In this document: positions 16,791 to 26,068 of the stretch, piece by piece
How the letters are laid out: each line of letters begins with the position of its first letter
Numbering within the stretch: position 1 is the stretch's first letter
Assembly: GCA_035297145.1 (NCBI GenBank)
Contig: DATGZN010000040.1
Location: forward strand, 28,910-92,909
Reading direction: 5' to 3'
Length of the DNA: 64,000 bases
Origin: QHXW01 sp035297145
GTDB lineage: Bacteria > Acidobacteriota > Terriglobia > Bryobacterales > Bryobacteraceae
The notes under the pieces: generated by a model
What the model saw: the letters and a program-made list of their open reading frames with translations, nothing else
What the model was told of the DNA's origin: nothing
Databases searched by the model: none
Position numbers and translations under genes: made by a program

Positions 16791-18038
16791 TCAGGACCTC
16801 TTCTCCCTATATCTATGAAAACAAGCCCACGCCCCCACCACCAACCCCAAGAATCCCCCCGCCAGCTTCAGCTCAAACACCCACACCGACGAGATCTCGG
16901 GAGGTGGGACGAACGATAGCGCGACGGCTACCACCGTCACCAGCAACCCTGCCGCGGCGCTCATCCGCTCGCCGCACTTCCACGCCGCGCCAAACAGATA
17001 GAGGAACGGAACAAAATACGTAATCACCGTCATGTCGACCAGAAGCTGGTACCCGCTGCGCAGGTTCTCCCCGGCCTGCATCACGAAAAGGAAGACCGTG
17101 CACGCCCCGCTGAGGATAAAGATCGAAAGGTGCGGCGTTCCCCATCGCGGATGCAGCCGGCTGAACACCGGCGGTAGGTAGTGGTCGATACCGATGACAA
17201 ACGGCAGCCGCGCCGTCCCTGCAATCCACACCGCAAGCTGTCCCATCACACCCAGGCAGATCGCAAACGCGATCACGAGCGGCGGCCAGCCGATCCCCAG
17301 CCGCGCACCCGCCGCACTTGCCGCCTGTACCAGTCCAATGACGACGCTCACGCGATCTGGCGGGAGCAGCACCAGCATCGCCAGCGTGCCCGCAATGTAG
17401 AATGCAGCGATCGCCAGACCCGACATCCACGCCGCGCGCGGGACCATCTTTTGCGGGTTGCGGATCTCACCACCCATGATCGCCGCCAGTTCGATTCCGC
17501 CGAAAGCGAACGCGATCTGCGACCAGAAGTTCAGCCTGTCAAGATTCCATTCGGGAATGATGCGTATGGGCGTAGCCGAGCCGCTGTGAAGCCACACAAC
17601 TGCGCCGAACGCCACTAGCAACGCGCCCGTGAGGCAAGTAGAAAGTGCCCCGAGGTTGCCCGTCCATTTGCCGACCGCGAGCCCGAAAACATTGGTGATC
17701 GACGCGATCCACAGCGCCGCTAGCGAAATCGCCACCACCCAAACGCGGTTTTCGGCAAATCCCAGTGCGTTCGCGGCCATTCCCACGCCAGCCAGCAGCA
17801 GGCCGGGAAAGTAAAACAGGTTGCTCACCCAGTAGCACCAGGCGCACAGGAAGCCGTGCCAGTCGCCGAACGCATCGCGCGCCCAGATGTAGATTCCGCC
17901 TTCCTGCGGAAAGCGCCGCGAAAGCGCTGCAACCGCCAGTGCGGAAGGAACGAAGAACAGCCCTGCGGCGAGGAGCCACAGTGTAATCGACCCCGGGCCG
18001 GTGTGCGCTGCCGCGGCCAGCCAGCGAACGCCTATCAC
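16791..18038 (-). CDS. APC-superfamily amino-acid permease (5' end damaged or non-standard)
   Basis: 415 residues from a GTG at 18038: about 11-12 transmembrane helices, FPQEGGIYIWARDAFG typical of APC helix 2-3, and AFAFGGIELAAIMGGEIRNPQK (helix 6 region). Helix 1 begins in the same frame upstream of the GTG: LRDLVLFNIAAVIGVRW is encoded between about 18073 and 18024, but no ATG, GTG or TTG lies in that frame before a stop at 18150-18152. A good ATG at 18163 is in another frame. So the gene has a frameshift, an unusual start, or has lost part of helix 1. Substrate unknown. Confidence 0.75.
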   Translation of the reverse strand: MIGVRWLAAAAHTGPGSITLWLLAAGLFFVPSALAVAALSRRFPQEGGIYIWARDAFGDWHGFLCAWCYWVSNLFYFPGLLLAGVGMAANALGFAENRVWVVAISLAALWIASITNVFGLAVGKWTGNLGALSTCLTGALLVAFGAVVWLHSGSATPIRIIPEWNLDRLNFWSQIAFAFGGIELAAIMGGEIRNPQKMVPRAAWMSGLAIAAFYIAGTLAMLVLLPPDRVSVVIGLVQAASAAGARLGIGWPPLVIAFAICLGVMGQLAVWIAGTARLPFVIGIDHYLPPVFSRLHPRWGTPHLSIFILSGACTVFLFVMQAGENLRSGYQLLVDMTVITYFVPFLYLFGAAWKCGERMSAAAGLLVTVVAVALSFVPPPEISSVWVFELKLAGGFLGLVVGAWACFHRYREKRS

Positions 18039-18309
18039 CGCCGCGATATTGAACAGGACAAGATCCCGCAGTCCCAGTTCGCGCCGCAGCGCTGGGCTCG
18101 CGGGCGGGTCGCTCAGGCGTGCTCCCTCGGCGTTCCCGGTATGAGCAGGTCACGTCGCTTCATGAACGAGTCTCATGATAGCTCATCCCCCTGTTATGCG
18201 AGCGCCGGAAAACCGCGGGTCCCGACAACGCCGCGGTCGCACTCCGGTGCTCTGACAGGAGAAGGAAATGGCCTGTCAATATAAGAGATGCTTCCGGGGA
18301 CAAATTAGT

Positions 18310-19014
18310 TTACAACCAGTAGCGCCATTGATCGCGTGTCATTACATACCAAGCCAGGCATGCATTGGTTACCGCATGAGCGACAATGCAGTTACTCAGG
18401 CTGCGCGTCCGGATCATCCACCAGTTGTACACAATGCCTGCAATGAGCCCGACGTCCCAGTACGACCCGTGTTCCACTGCAAAAAGAACCGCGACGAACC
18501 AGAACGATTGTGCCGTGTACGCGCCCAGCGGCACCTTGCGAAAATCTGCAGAGATCAGCCACCGCATGAGCCATCCACGCCAGAACAACTCCTCCAGAAC
18601 AGGCACATTGACTACGCTCGACAGCACCCGAAATATGAGGAACATCACGTTACCCTTGGCCCCTTGCGGCAGCGAGCTCTCGGGCGCGCCCACGATGCCG
18701 TTGTGGAACAGCCAGCTCTGGCGGTACGGCGGCCACAAAAGATCCGGTCCAATCCAGATGAAGAACACTGCCACGCCCAAAACAATGCTGCCCAAGGGAT
18801 TGGAAATCCGCCGCGGTATGACGCCGCGCGAGACCGTCATCAGCAGAGCGAAGACGACCGTAAAGCGAAGTGCGTGGCTCCACTCGATGGGGAACGGCAG
18901 GAAACGATCGATGGCCAGGAACCCCAGGAACACGCCGAAGGGCGCGACATACGGCAGGGCGCCTTGCCCCAGCAGGCTCCCGCGGCCAGCGTCATGTGCC
19001 GATTCCGCGTTCAC
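18310..19014 (-). CDS. CPBP-type intramembrane metalloprotease (CAAX-protease related)
   Basis: 234 residues from a GTG at 19014. Six or so membrane helices, with the CPBP motifs EELFWRGWLMRWL (EExxxR), FAVEHGSYWD (FxxxH) and HAVTNA. These are glutamate/histidine intramembrane proteases of the CAAX/ABI family; the sequence resembles the subgroup annotated near exosortase systems, though no exosortase is in this window. It begins 1 base after the aldolase stop, implying translational coupling. Confidence 0.83.
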   Translation of the reverse strand: MNAESAHDAGRGSLLGQGALPYVAPFGVFLGFLAIDRFLPFPIEWSHALRFTVVFALLMTVSRGVIPRRISNPLGSIVLGVAVFFIWIGPDLLWPPYRQSWLFHNGIVGAPESSLPQGAKGNVMFLIFRVLSSVVNVPVLEELFWRGWLMRWLISADFRKVPLGAYTAQSFWFVAVLFAVEHGSYWDVGLIAGIVYNWWMIRTRSLSNCIVAHAVTNACLAWYVMTRDQWRYWL

Positions 19015-19015
19015 C

Positions 19016-19786
19016 TTACTCGTGCCCGATTTGTGAAATCAGCTCCACCGCCCGCTCATACAGCATGGCGGTGTCATTACTGCAACCGAGAAAAAGCATC
19101 CCCCGCTCTTTCCAGAACTTTGCGAGCGCCGAACTACGCGTCTGCGTGCCCGGTGCGATCCCCCGTTTCACGCAGCTATCCCGCACCTTCTCCATCGCCT
19201 CCACCATTTTGGGATGTTGAAACTCGCCCGGCACGCCAAGCGAAATCGAAAGGTCGGCCGGCCCGATCATCACCGCATCAATCCCCCCGACCGCCAGTAG
19301 TTCCTCGCGCGCTTCAAGTGCGCGCCGCGTTTCGATCTGCAGCACCACCATCGTATTGGCATTCATGTGCTCGATGATTTGTGCGAACGTTAGCGGCTCG
19401 TAATCCACTTGCACCGCTGTCAGCCCATAGCCGCGAACGCCAGCCGGTGGGAATTTGGTCCAACTCACCGCTCGCTCCAGCAGCTCCGCAGACTCGACGC
19501 GCGGGAACATAACGCCTTGCGCCCCGCAATCGAGCGCCCGCGCCACCAGCGAATACTGCAAGTCGCCCACGCGAACTATCGGGCTCAGTCCGGCCATCAC
19601 CGAAACGCGGCAAATGTCCTGTACGGTTTCGAGATCGAATCCACCATGTTCGGTGTCGATAAAGGCCCACTGGAATCCAGCCGCCGCCAGCATCTTCGGT
19701 ATCTCCGGCGACCGCAATTGTCCAAAGCCGGTGCCGAGCTGCAGCTTTCCGGCGCGTAGGTTCTGCTTCACAAGGTTAATGCGCAT
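19016..19786 (-). CDS. HpcH/HpaI family aldolase
   Basis: 256 residues, class II pyruvate aldolase of the HpcH/HpaI/GarL family. Visible signatures are the start KQNLRAGKLQLGTG, FIDTEHGGFDLETV (base and substrate-binding region), ALDCGAQGVMFPRVES, and GIDAVMIGPADLSISLG with the metal-ligand neighbourhood. Such enzymes cleave 2-keto-3-deoxy sugar acids or 4-hydroxy-2-ketoacids to pyruvate and an aldehyde. The substrate is not decided by sequence alone. Confidence 0.9.
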   Translation of the reverse strand: MRINLVKQNLRAGKLQLGTGFGQLRSPEIPKMLAAAGFQWAFIDTEHGGFDLETVQDICRVSVMAGLSPIVRVGDLQYSLVARALDCGAQGVMFPRVESAELLERAVSWTKFPPAGVRGYGLTAVQVDYEPLTFAQIIEHMNANTMVVLQIETRRALEAREELLAVGGIDAVMIGPADLSISLGVPGEFQHPKMVEAMEKVRDSCVKRGIAPGTQTRSSALAKFWKERGMLFLGCSNDTAMLYERAVELISQIGHE

Positions 19787-19851
19787 GAGTTTCTAATTGT
19801 AACGGGAATGCTGAAGGTCTAGGCCCACATCTGTTATTGTCACTTGAGGGG

Positions 19852-20541
19852 ATGCCTCCGCAACCAGACGAACCCACATGGAAGTTGGCCCTCCGCGCCG
19901 GCATCCGATTCGCAGTGGTTCTCGGCGTTCTGTTCGGCTGCGCGGGGCGGCTCGACTGGCCTCGAGGGTGGTTCTTCGTCGCCCTCTGCATCATTACCGT
20001 TGCCGTCACAATCCCGGTATTTCGGCGTGAGAACCCGCGCATCCTGAGAACGCGTTTGCAAAAGACGCACGGGGCGAAATCCTTCGACAAGGTGATTTAC
20101 GTGATCCTGATGTCGTCCGTGCTTGCCTGCCTCGCGATCGCCGGCCTCGACACGCGCTTCGGCTGGTCATCGCTGCCCTTTGAGTGGACGTATTTGGGAC
20201 TGCTCTTCTACGTTGCCGGTTACGTACCCATTGGGCTGGCTATGTCCGCCAACCCATTTATCGAAAGAACCGTCAGGATTCAGGAAGAGCGCGGCCACGT
20301 AGCGGTCACCACCGGCCCATACCGCATCGTGCGCCATCCGATGTATGCCGGCCTCATGCTCGTAATGGGAAGCTGGCCTCTTCTGTTGGGGTCAACCTGG
20401 AGTTACGTGCCATGGGCCGTGGCAGCCGTGACACTAATTGTGCGAACGGCTCTGGAGGACCGTACCCTACGCAGCGAGCTATCCGGCTACGAAGAGTACA
20501 CCAAGCACACCCGCTACCGCCTGATCCCCGAAGTCTGGTAG
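19852..20541 (+). CDS. Isoprenylcysteine carboxylmethyltransferase-family membrane protein
   Basis: 229 residues with about five membrane helices. The C-terminal block VTTGPYRIVRHPMYAGLMLVMG followed by EDRTLRSELSGYEEYTKHTRYRLIP is the SAM-binding signature of bacterial ICMT/PEMT-like methyltransferases. Role unknown; members methylate small lipophilic substrates. A TTG at 19837 in frame would add 5 residues; neither start has a well-placed ribosome-binding site, so the start is uncertain. Confidence 0.82.
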   Translation: MPPQPDEPTWKLALRAGIRFAVVLGVLFGCAGRLDWPRGWFFVALCIITVAVTIPVFRRENPRILRTRLQKTHGAKSFDKVIYVILMSSVLACLAIAGLDTRFGWSSLPFEWTYLGLLFYVAGYVPIGLAMSANPFIERTVRIQEERGHVAVTTGPYRIVRHPMYAGLMLVMGSWPLLLGSTWSYVPWAVAAVTLIVRTALEDRTLRSELSGYEEYTKHTRYRLIPEVW

Positions 20542-20574
20542 CAGTCCAACGCAAGCGTTACAATACCCCTCGTC

Positions 20575-21675
20575 ATGCAACTCCGTAATTTCGGGATCGC
20601 CCTAGCCGTCGCAACCGCGGCGTTCGTTGCTCCATCCGGCGCCGCTGACCAGCACCATTACCTTTACGTCGCAGAACCGGGCATTCGCAACTACGTCGAG
20701 TATGGCGGCGTTGGCGTGCTGGTCTTCGACATCGATGACGGCTACAAGTTTGTCAAACGCATTCCCACCTGGGAAACCCCGGCGGGCAAGGAGCCCGAGA
20801 ACGTCAAGGGCATCGCCGCCAGCGCGGCCACTGGCAGGCTCTACGTCACAACCTTCAATCGCATGGCTGCCTTGGATATCGCCACCGGCCGCAGAATCTG
20901 GGATCGCGCGTACGAAGCCGGATGCGACCGTATGGCCATCTCTCCCGATGGAAAGATTCTCTACGTACCGTCGTTCGAAGGGCCACACTGGGCCGTGGTG
21001 GACGCGTTGTCTGGCGACGTGATCACGAAAATCGTAACCAAATCCGGTTCCCACAACACCATCTATTCCCGCGATGGCTCGCGCGTTTTCATGGCGGGCC
21101 TGCGCTCCACATACCTTTCCGTCGCCGACACCAAGACCCACACTGTCGTCGAGACCGTTGGCCCCTTTTCCAAACCCATCCGCCCGTTTACCGTGAACGG
21201 ACGCGGCACTATGGTGTTCGTGAATGTGAACGATCTTGCGGGCTTCGAAGTCGGCGATCTCACGAATGGCAAGTTCCTCTGCCGCGTCGAAATTGCAGGC
21301 TACAAGCCCGGCCCGCTGAAGCGCCACGGCTGCCCCAGCCACGGCATCGCTTTGACTCCCGATGAAAAGGAACTCTGGCTAGCGGATGGCGCGAACAATG
21401 CTCTTCACGTTTTCGATGCCACTGTCATGCCTCCCAAGCAGGTGACCACCATCCATCTCCGCGACTTCCCCGGCTGGGTCAGCTTCAGTATAGACGGCCG
21501 TCAGGCTTACTCGTCCACCGGCGAAATCATCGATGCGAAAACGAAGAAGGTCGTCGCGACATTGACTGACGAAACCGGCCGCCAGGTACAGAGTGAAAAA
21601 CTGCTGGAAATCGTTTTTAGCAACGGCAAAGTCACCCAGGCCGGCAATCAGTTCGGCGTCGGGGCCGTGGAGTAG
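20575..21675 (+). CDS. Exported YncE-like beta-propeller protein
   Basis: 366 residues. Signal peptide MQLRNFGIALAVATAAFVAP ending near SGAA. The rest is a run of propeller blades, for example GRLYVTTFNRMAALDIATGRRIWD, RMAISPDGKILYVPSFE, NTIYSRDGSRVFMAG and GIALTPDEKELWLAD, in the style of seven-bladed lactonase/YncE-type proteins. It is periplasmic and of unknown ligand. It stands 33 bases after the methyltransferase gene on the same strand and converges on the ADOP permease. Confidence 0.82.
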   Translation: MQLRNFGIALAVATAAFVAPSGAADQHHYLYVAEPGIRNYVEYGGVGVLVFDIDDGYKFVKRIPTWETPAGKEPENVKGIAASAATGRLYVTTFNRMAALDIATGRRIWDRAYEAGCDRMAISPDGKILYVPSFEGPHWAVVDALSGDVITKIVTKSGSHNTIYSRDGSRVFMAGLRSTYLSVADTKTHTVVETVGPFSKPIRPFTVNGRGTMVFVNVNDLAGFEVGDLTNGKFLCRVEIAGYKPGPLKRHGCPSHGIALTPDEKELWLADGANNALHVFDATVMPPKQVTTIHLRDFPGWVSFSIDGRQAYSSTGEIIDAKTKKVVATLTDETGRQVQSEKLLEIVFSNGKVTQAGNQFGVGAVE

Positions 21676-21678
21676 GGT

Positions 21679-24297
21679 CTACTCTGTCCTCAAGGCCTGC
21701 AACGGATCTCCGTTTGCCGCCTTCCACGCCAGTTGCACGCTCGCCACGGCTCCGATCGTGAGCAACAGCGCACCCGCGCCCAGATACGCAATTGGATCCG
21801 TACCGCTGATTTCGTAAAGGACACTGGTTAATAAGCGGCTCAGCAACAACGCGGCCACAAGGCTAACCGCCAAGCCGGTGGCCAGTGGGATCATTGCACT
21901 GCGCACGATCACCGCTACCACGTCTCGCGGAGTCGCGCCCATTGCCACTCGAATGCCGACCTCTCGCGTCCGGAGCGCAGTGGTGTAAGCAACCACGCCG
22001 TAAACCCCCGCCGACGTCAACAGCAATGCCAATCCTCCCAACACGGAAAAGATCCACGCTGAAAAGCGCGGCCGCCAGATGGAATCCGCAATCACGTCGG
22101 TCATCGTTTCCACTTTCATGATGGGCTGACTGGAGTCAACAGTCCAAACTGCCTTTTTCAGCGAGTCAGCTACCGCCAGAGGATCGCCGGAAGTCCGAAC
22201 CACAATCGTCGACATGAAAGCGCCGAAAATAAATTGCGTGTACGGCAAATATTGCTCCCCTTCTGGTGGCTTCTCGTAGCTCCGTTGGGGGGTGTTCTGA
22301 ACCACTCCCACAACCGTGGGCCCGTCTCGCGCTCCATCCTCACCCGGCAACCGCTCACCCACAGCATTGCGGCCCGGAAACAGCTCTTTTGCCAAGCGCT
22401 CGTTAATGATCTCGACTTTCGGTGATTCCAACGTATCTGCCTCAGTGAAGAAGCGTCCGGCAATCAGCCGAGTGCCCATGACGCTAAAGTATTCCGGGCT
22501 GACCGTCCGCGCCGCCCCGCTGTGAACAAGCGTAGTGCTTACATCTGACAGTGGTAGATTATTCACCACGGCCAGAGCCTGCACACCCGGAACTCTGTGG
22601 AGCCTTTCGACCAGCTCGTGGTAATACGCCATCTGCCGTGGCTTAGTATCGTACTTGCCGCCGTGTTGCAATTGCCTCAAGCTGCCCACCGGCACCCGCA
22701 TGGTAAGCACGTGGTCGGGACGAAATCCATGGTCGGCCTCTTCCAGACGGATCAGGCTTCGGATCATGAGACCCGAACCGACCAGCAGCAAGAACGCAAA
22801 TGCGGCTTCCGAGGCAATCAGAACGGAGAAGAGTCGCGTGGAGGACTTTGAGCTCGCCGCCCCCTGCCCGCTGCGCAGCACAGACTGCAAGTCTGTCTTC
22901 GATGCCATCAGAACCGGGGCCACGCTGATCAGGCACGCGACCGTCAAACATAACGCTGTGTCGAATAACAGCACTCGCTCATCGAGCGCAACACGTTGCA
23001 CGTGCGGCAATAGAGTGGGCAGCCGCGCGAGCTGCTTGACCAGATATTCAAGCGCGTAATGCGCAATCAAGATTCCAACCGCACTGCCCGCGATTGCTAG
23101 CGCGAAACTTTCCGCAAGCAGTTGCCGCATCAGCTGCCACATTCCGGCGCCCAGCGACGCACGAATTGCCATCTCTTTTTGTCTCTGTACCGCGCGACTC
23201 AGAAGAAGACTGGCTACATTTACGCAGGCGATCAATAGGACAAGACCCACTGCACCCAAGACAAATACGAGTGTCAGCTCGTACTCCCGTACAGGCGCTT
23301 CTCGCCATGGCGATGCAACGATTCGCAATCCCGCATTCTCTTTCGGATCCTCCCGCTCGATTCGACGGGCCGCAACCTCCAGCGCGCTGCGGACCTGCGA
23401 CATAGAGCTTCCAGCTTTCACCCGCGCTACAACCCCCAGATGCACCTTAAATGCCGGAGTCAAACGAAGAGGAATCCATACGTCAGTTTTCGGGTCAGCA
23501 AACTGGAACTCTTGCGGCATGACACCAGCGATCGTATGAGGTTCGTCCGAAAGCCGGATCACGCGTCCCAACACGCTAGGATTGCCGCGGTACACCAGCC
23601 GCCAGAAGCGGTCACTGAGCACGGCCACTTTCGGCGTACTCGGGTCATCGTCAGTTTCCAAGAGGGTCCGTCCCAGGCTGGCGTGCACACCCAAAAGCGA
23701 GAAAAGCCCCGCGGATGTCCTGCTGATAACTACTAGGACAGGTTCGGGCGTACCCGTTGCCGTTACATCGTCCCTGACGAACGCGGCCGCGTTCTCGAAT
23801 ATGTCGATGCGCTTGCGCAACTCCAAAAAGTCCTGCGATTCCAAATTGTGCATATCGTCTTTGGCGGTCCCCACCTCCACTTTCACCAGCCGCTCGGCTG
23901 CGTTATACGGCAAGGGCCGCAGCAACACCGCATCCACGATGCTAAAAATAGCGGTGCTCGCCGCCACGCCCAGCGCGAGAATCCCGATCACGCCCGCCGA
24001 GAATCGCGGCTTTCTCAGTAACGTCTGAAGGCCATTTCGCACATCCTGACTGAAACTTTCGATGTATGGCACACGTCGCATCTCCCGGCAGTTCTCCTTT
24101 TGCCTCTCTATTCCATCCATGGCACGTAAGGCGGCACGCCGGGCGGCCTCCGCTGTTTTGCCCGCATGCATCTCCCGCGCGATGAGCTGATCGAGATGAA
24201 AATGAAGTTCCTCATCCAGTTCTTGCTCGACGCGCTTCCGCCAAAAAAGGGAGCGTATACGCAGCGGCACCACATACCACCAATGCTCCAGGCGCAA
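21679..24297 (-). CDS. ADOP-family duplicated ABC permease (MacB/FtsX-like)
   Basis: 872 residues. The N-terminal prefix (RSLFWRKRVEQELDEELHFHLDQL, then AARRAALRAMDG) is the PadR-associated permease prefix. It is followed by two MacB_PCD + FtsX units: helix 1 (IGILALGVAASTAIFSIVDAVLLRPLPY), a large periplasmic domain, three helices including LIACVNVASLLLSRAVQRQKE, then the second unit with TALRTREVGIRVAMGATPRDV. This architecture is typical of Acidobacteria, where it occurs in many copies with PadR regulators. No ATPase is adjacent, so it must borrow one or act as a mechanotransmission device. Confidence 0.92.
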   Translation of the reverse strand: MRLEHWWYVVPLRIRSLFWRKRVEQELDEELHFHLDQLIAREMHAGKTAEAARRAALRAMDGIERQKENCREMRRVPYIESFSQDVRNGLQTLLRKPRFSAGVIGILALGVAASTAIFSIVDAVLLRPLPYNAAERLVKVEVGTAKDDMHNLESQDFLELRKRIDIFENAAAFVRDDVTATGTPEPVLVVISRTSAGLFSLLGVHASLGRTLLETDDDPSTPKVAVLSDRFWRLVYRGNPSVLGRVIRLSDEPHTIAGVMPQEFQFADPKTDVWIPLRLTPAFKVHLGVVARVKAGSSMSQVRSALEVAARRIEREDPKENAGLRIVASPWREAPVREYELTLVFVLGAVGLVLLIACVNVASLLLSRAVQRQKEMAIRASLGAGMWQLMRQLLAESFALAIAGSAVGILIAHYALEYLVKQLARLPTLLPHVQRVALDERVLLFDTALCLTVACLISVAPVLMASKTDLQSVLRSGQGAASSKSSTRLFSVLIASEAAFAFLLLVGSGLMIRSLIRLEEADHGFRPDHVLTMRVPVGSLRQLQHGGKYDTKPRQMAYYHELVERLHRVPGVQALAVVNNLPLSDVSTTLVHSGAARTVSPEYFSVMGTRLIAGRFFTEADTLESPKVEIINERLAKELFPGRNAVGERLPGEDGARDGPTVVGVVQNTPQRSYEKPPEGEQYLPYTQFIFGAFMSTIVVRTSGDPLAVADSLKKAVWTVDSSQPIMKVETMTDVIADSIWRPRFSAWIFSVLGGLALLLTSAGVYGVVAYTTALRTREVGIRVAMGATPRDVVAVIVRSAMIPLATGLAVSLVAALLLSRLLTSVLYEISGTDPIAYLGAGALLLTIGAVASVQLAWKAANGDPLQALRTE

Positions 24298-24311
24298 CTT
24301 TCAGCCCTCAC

Positions 24312-25103
24312 TCACCATTTGATAACGTCCCCAGGCAACAGAGGCACTCGAAGAGCCTCCCGATCATGGACATCGATTTCAACCGGAGCCAGTCCGTCCT
24401 GATAATGGCGAAACAGTGCGACGTGCCGATGGCTTTCGGCAAATTCCGCTAGGACGCTACCCCACAGAACTGTTCGAGGAGTGCCATTCACGATGACTTC
24501 AATTTCCAGCGATACCGTGCAGGCTGCCGGAAAAACAGTGCATTGAGTGAGACCATCGCCGCAGACTGCGCCCGGTTCAGTCAACAGTTGCGTAGTCAAC
24601 CGCTCCATTTCGTCGGTTGACTCGGCACCGAGCAGAACGGCGCTACGGACATTTGATTTCTTACTAAGCAGAACCTGATAGAAGTACCGATGATTGTGAT
24701 AGAGCCGCTGTGCCTCAGTCAGCAGTTGCTGAACCGGAGGCTGATCGGAAGGCCGCTGCTCCACCCGCGAATCAACCGAGATTTGCTTCAACTCCCCCGT
24801 TGCAAGCACCTGATACCGGGCAATCTCTGTCCCCAGAAAATTTGCCAACCCGTGCTTCGGCGCGCCCTCGCGAAAATAGGCATTCTCTACGCGCAGTTCG
24901 GTCAGCGGCCGCAGTTCCACCCAGCCCGGCCCGACATTAGTGTACCGGCTGAGCACCTCTGGAAATGGAGTCTCCTTGGAATCCGGCGATCGAAGCAGAT
25001 AATCCGGCTGGCCCGGCAGGACTCGGAACGCCGTCACCGGCCGCCGCACCGCGCAGGAAACGGTCAGCGTACATGCCAGCGCCACGATCGCCCGCATCGT
25101 CAC
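24312..25103 (-). CDS. Putative lipoprotein of the PadR-ADOP operon
   Basis: 263 residues from a GTG that overlaps the padR stop (GTGA); an ATG two codons later (25097) is the alternative. The start MRAIVALACTLTVSC resembles a lipoprotein signal with C at the cleavage site. The remainder is soluble, with no recognised domain; VSLEIEVIVNGTPRTVLWGS may be beta structure. It lies between PadR and the ADOP permease, 14 bases before the latter, so it is probably a partner of that permease. Confidence 0.62.
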   Translation of the reverse strand: MTMRAIVALACTLTVSCAVRRPVTAFRVLPGQPDYLLRSPDSKETPFPEVLSRYTNVGPGWVELRPLTELRVENAYFREGAPKHGLANFLGTEIARYQVLATGELKQISVDSRVEQRPSDQPPVQQLLTEAQRLYHNHRYFYQVLLSKKSNVRSAVLLGAESTDEMERLTTQLLTEPGAVCGDGLTQCTVFPAACTVSLEIEVIVNGTPRTVLWGSVLAEFAESHRHVALFRHYQDGLAPVEIDVHDREALRVPLLPGDVIKW

Positions 25104-25435
25104 GCCTCCGTCAGCCTCACTACCGCGCTGATCGCGCCCGCCAGCCGCTCCCAGTTCGCGGCTTCCTTGGCGAGCTTTCTGTGGCCTAATCGGGTGAGTG
25201 AGTAGAATTTGGCCCGCCGGCCAAGCTCACTGGTCTTCCACTGCGCCTTGATCCAGCCTTCCTGTTCGAGCTTGTGCAGCGCCGGATAAAGCGACCCATC
25301 GCTCACTTGCAGCACATCGCGTGAGACCACCTTCAGGCGTTGGCTGATGGCCCATCCGTGCAGCGGATCCAAGGCCAGAATCTTGAGAAGCAGGAGGTCC
25401 AGCGTGCCCTGCACAAGATCAGACGGCTTGCTCAC
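25100..25435 (-). CDS. PadR-family transcriptional regulator (copy 1)
   Basis: 111 residues, GTG start at 25435. PadR winged helix: LVQGTLDLLLLKILALDPLHGWAIS, VSDGSLYPALHKLEQEGWI (recognition helix and wing) and RAKFYSLTRLGHRKLA. The short C-terminal helix gives the compact PadR-s2 form. It is first in the operon PadR-lipoprotein-ADOP permease. A perfect 9-bp-arm palindrome just upstream is the likely autoregulatory operator. Confidence 0.92.
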   Translation of the reverse strand: MSKPSDLVQGTLDLLLLKILALDPLHGWAISQRLKVVSRDVLQVSDGSLYPALHKLEQEGWIKAQWKTSELGRRAKFYSLTRLGHRKLAKEAANWERLAGAISAVVRLTEA

Positions 25436-25441
25436 AGTAGA

Positions 25442-25492
25442 TGTCCTCGGTTACCGAGGACAATTCTATGCCGACGCGCCCCTGTTGTGCAA
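25442..25492 (-). promoter_or_regulatory. Promoter and PadR operator palindrome
   Basis: On the minus strand, TTGCAC (25487-25492), an 18-base spacer and TAGAAT (25463-25468) form a promoter. Directly downstream, TGTCCTCGG-N3-CCGAGGACA (25442-25462) is a perfect palindrome that would cover the transcription start, 6 bases before the padR GTG. PadR binding is inferred. Confidence 0.68.
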
Positions 25493-25509
25493 GTGGGGAT
25501 GTGTTGCGC

Positions 25510-26046
25510 CTAACGCTTCGTGAGCAATGCCTTGATGTTGGACTCGATGTCGTCTCGGTCCACCAGCCCTGCCCTGTAAGCTGCGGCCAGCTTTCCCTTG
25601 CGATCGATGAGGAATGTGTCGGGCATGTTCTCGATTCCGAAACTCTTCGCTGTCGCGTCGTTACCCAACACAACCTCGTATGGAACATGCCCGTCGGCCA
25701 GAAACGGCCGCAAGACCTTCCAGCCGTCCTCATCCAATGAGACCCCCACCACAGCGAATCGCTTCGCGCCGTACTTGTTCTGGAAGCCGGCGAACCATGG
25801 AATTTCTTTCTTGCATCCCGTACACCAGGTTGCCCAAAAATCCAGCAGCACCACCTTGCCCCGATAGTCCTTGAGCTTAACCGTCTTCCCGGCTGAGTCT
25901 TCAAGGGCAAACTCCGGTGCGCGCTTTCGCTCCTTGGACGATTGCAGGGCGGCGCGGATGCCCGGTTGATCATCAGCAAGGGCGATGCCGGCAAGTGTGA
26001 CGCATAATACACCAATGTGCGTGAGATGGAGTCGAATGAGTGCCAT
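25510..26046 (-). CDS. TlpA-like exported thioredoxin-family protein
   Basis: 178 residues. A signal peptide or anchor (MALIRLHLTHIGVLCVTLAG) precedes the redoxin fold: APEFALEDSAGKTVKLKDYRGKVVLLDFWATWCTGCKKEIPWF with the active site WCTGC, VVGVSLDEDG, and the cis-Pro region ENMPDTFLIDRKG. It should be a periplasmic disulfide oxidoreductase, as in cytochrome c maturation or thiol repair. It is the third gene after PadR copy 2 and the membrane protein, 22 bases behind the latter, so likely co-regulated by PadR. Confidence 0.88.
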   Translation of the reverse strand: MALIRLHLTHIGVLCVTLAGIALADDQPGIRAALQSSKERKRAPEFALEDSAGKTVKLKDYRGKVVLLDFWATWCTGCKKEIPWFAGFQNKYGAKRFAVVGVSLDEDGWKVLRPFLADGHVPYEVVLGNDATAKSFGIENMPDTFLIDRKGKLAAAYRAGLVDRDDIESNIKALLTKR

Positions 26047-26068
26047 GTTGATCAGTATTCTCCTTAAG

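Noticed and set aside
18291..18312. GGGGACAAATTAGTTT, similar to one arm of another REP-type repeat
   Set aside because: No complementary arm follows and it overlaps the end of the protease gene. A single arm is not enough to call a repeat element.
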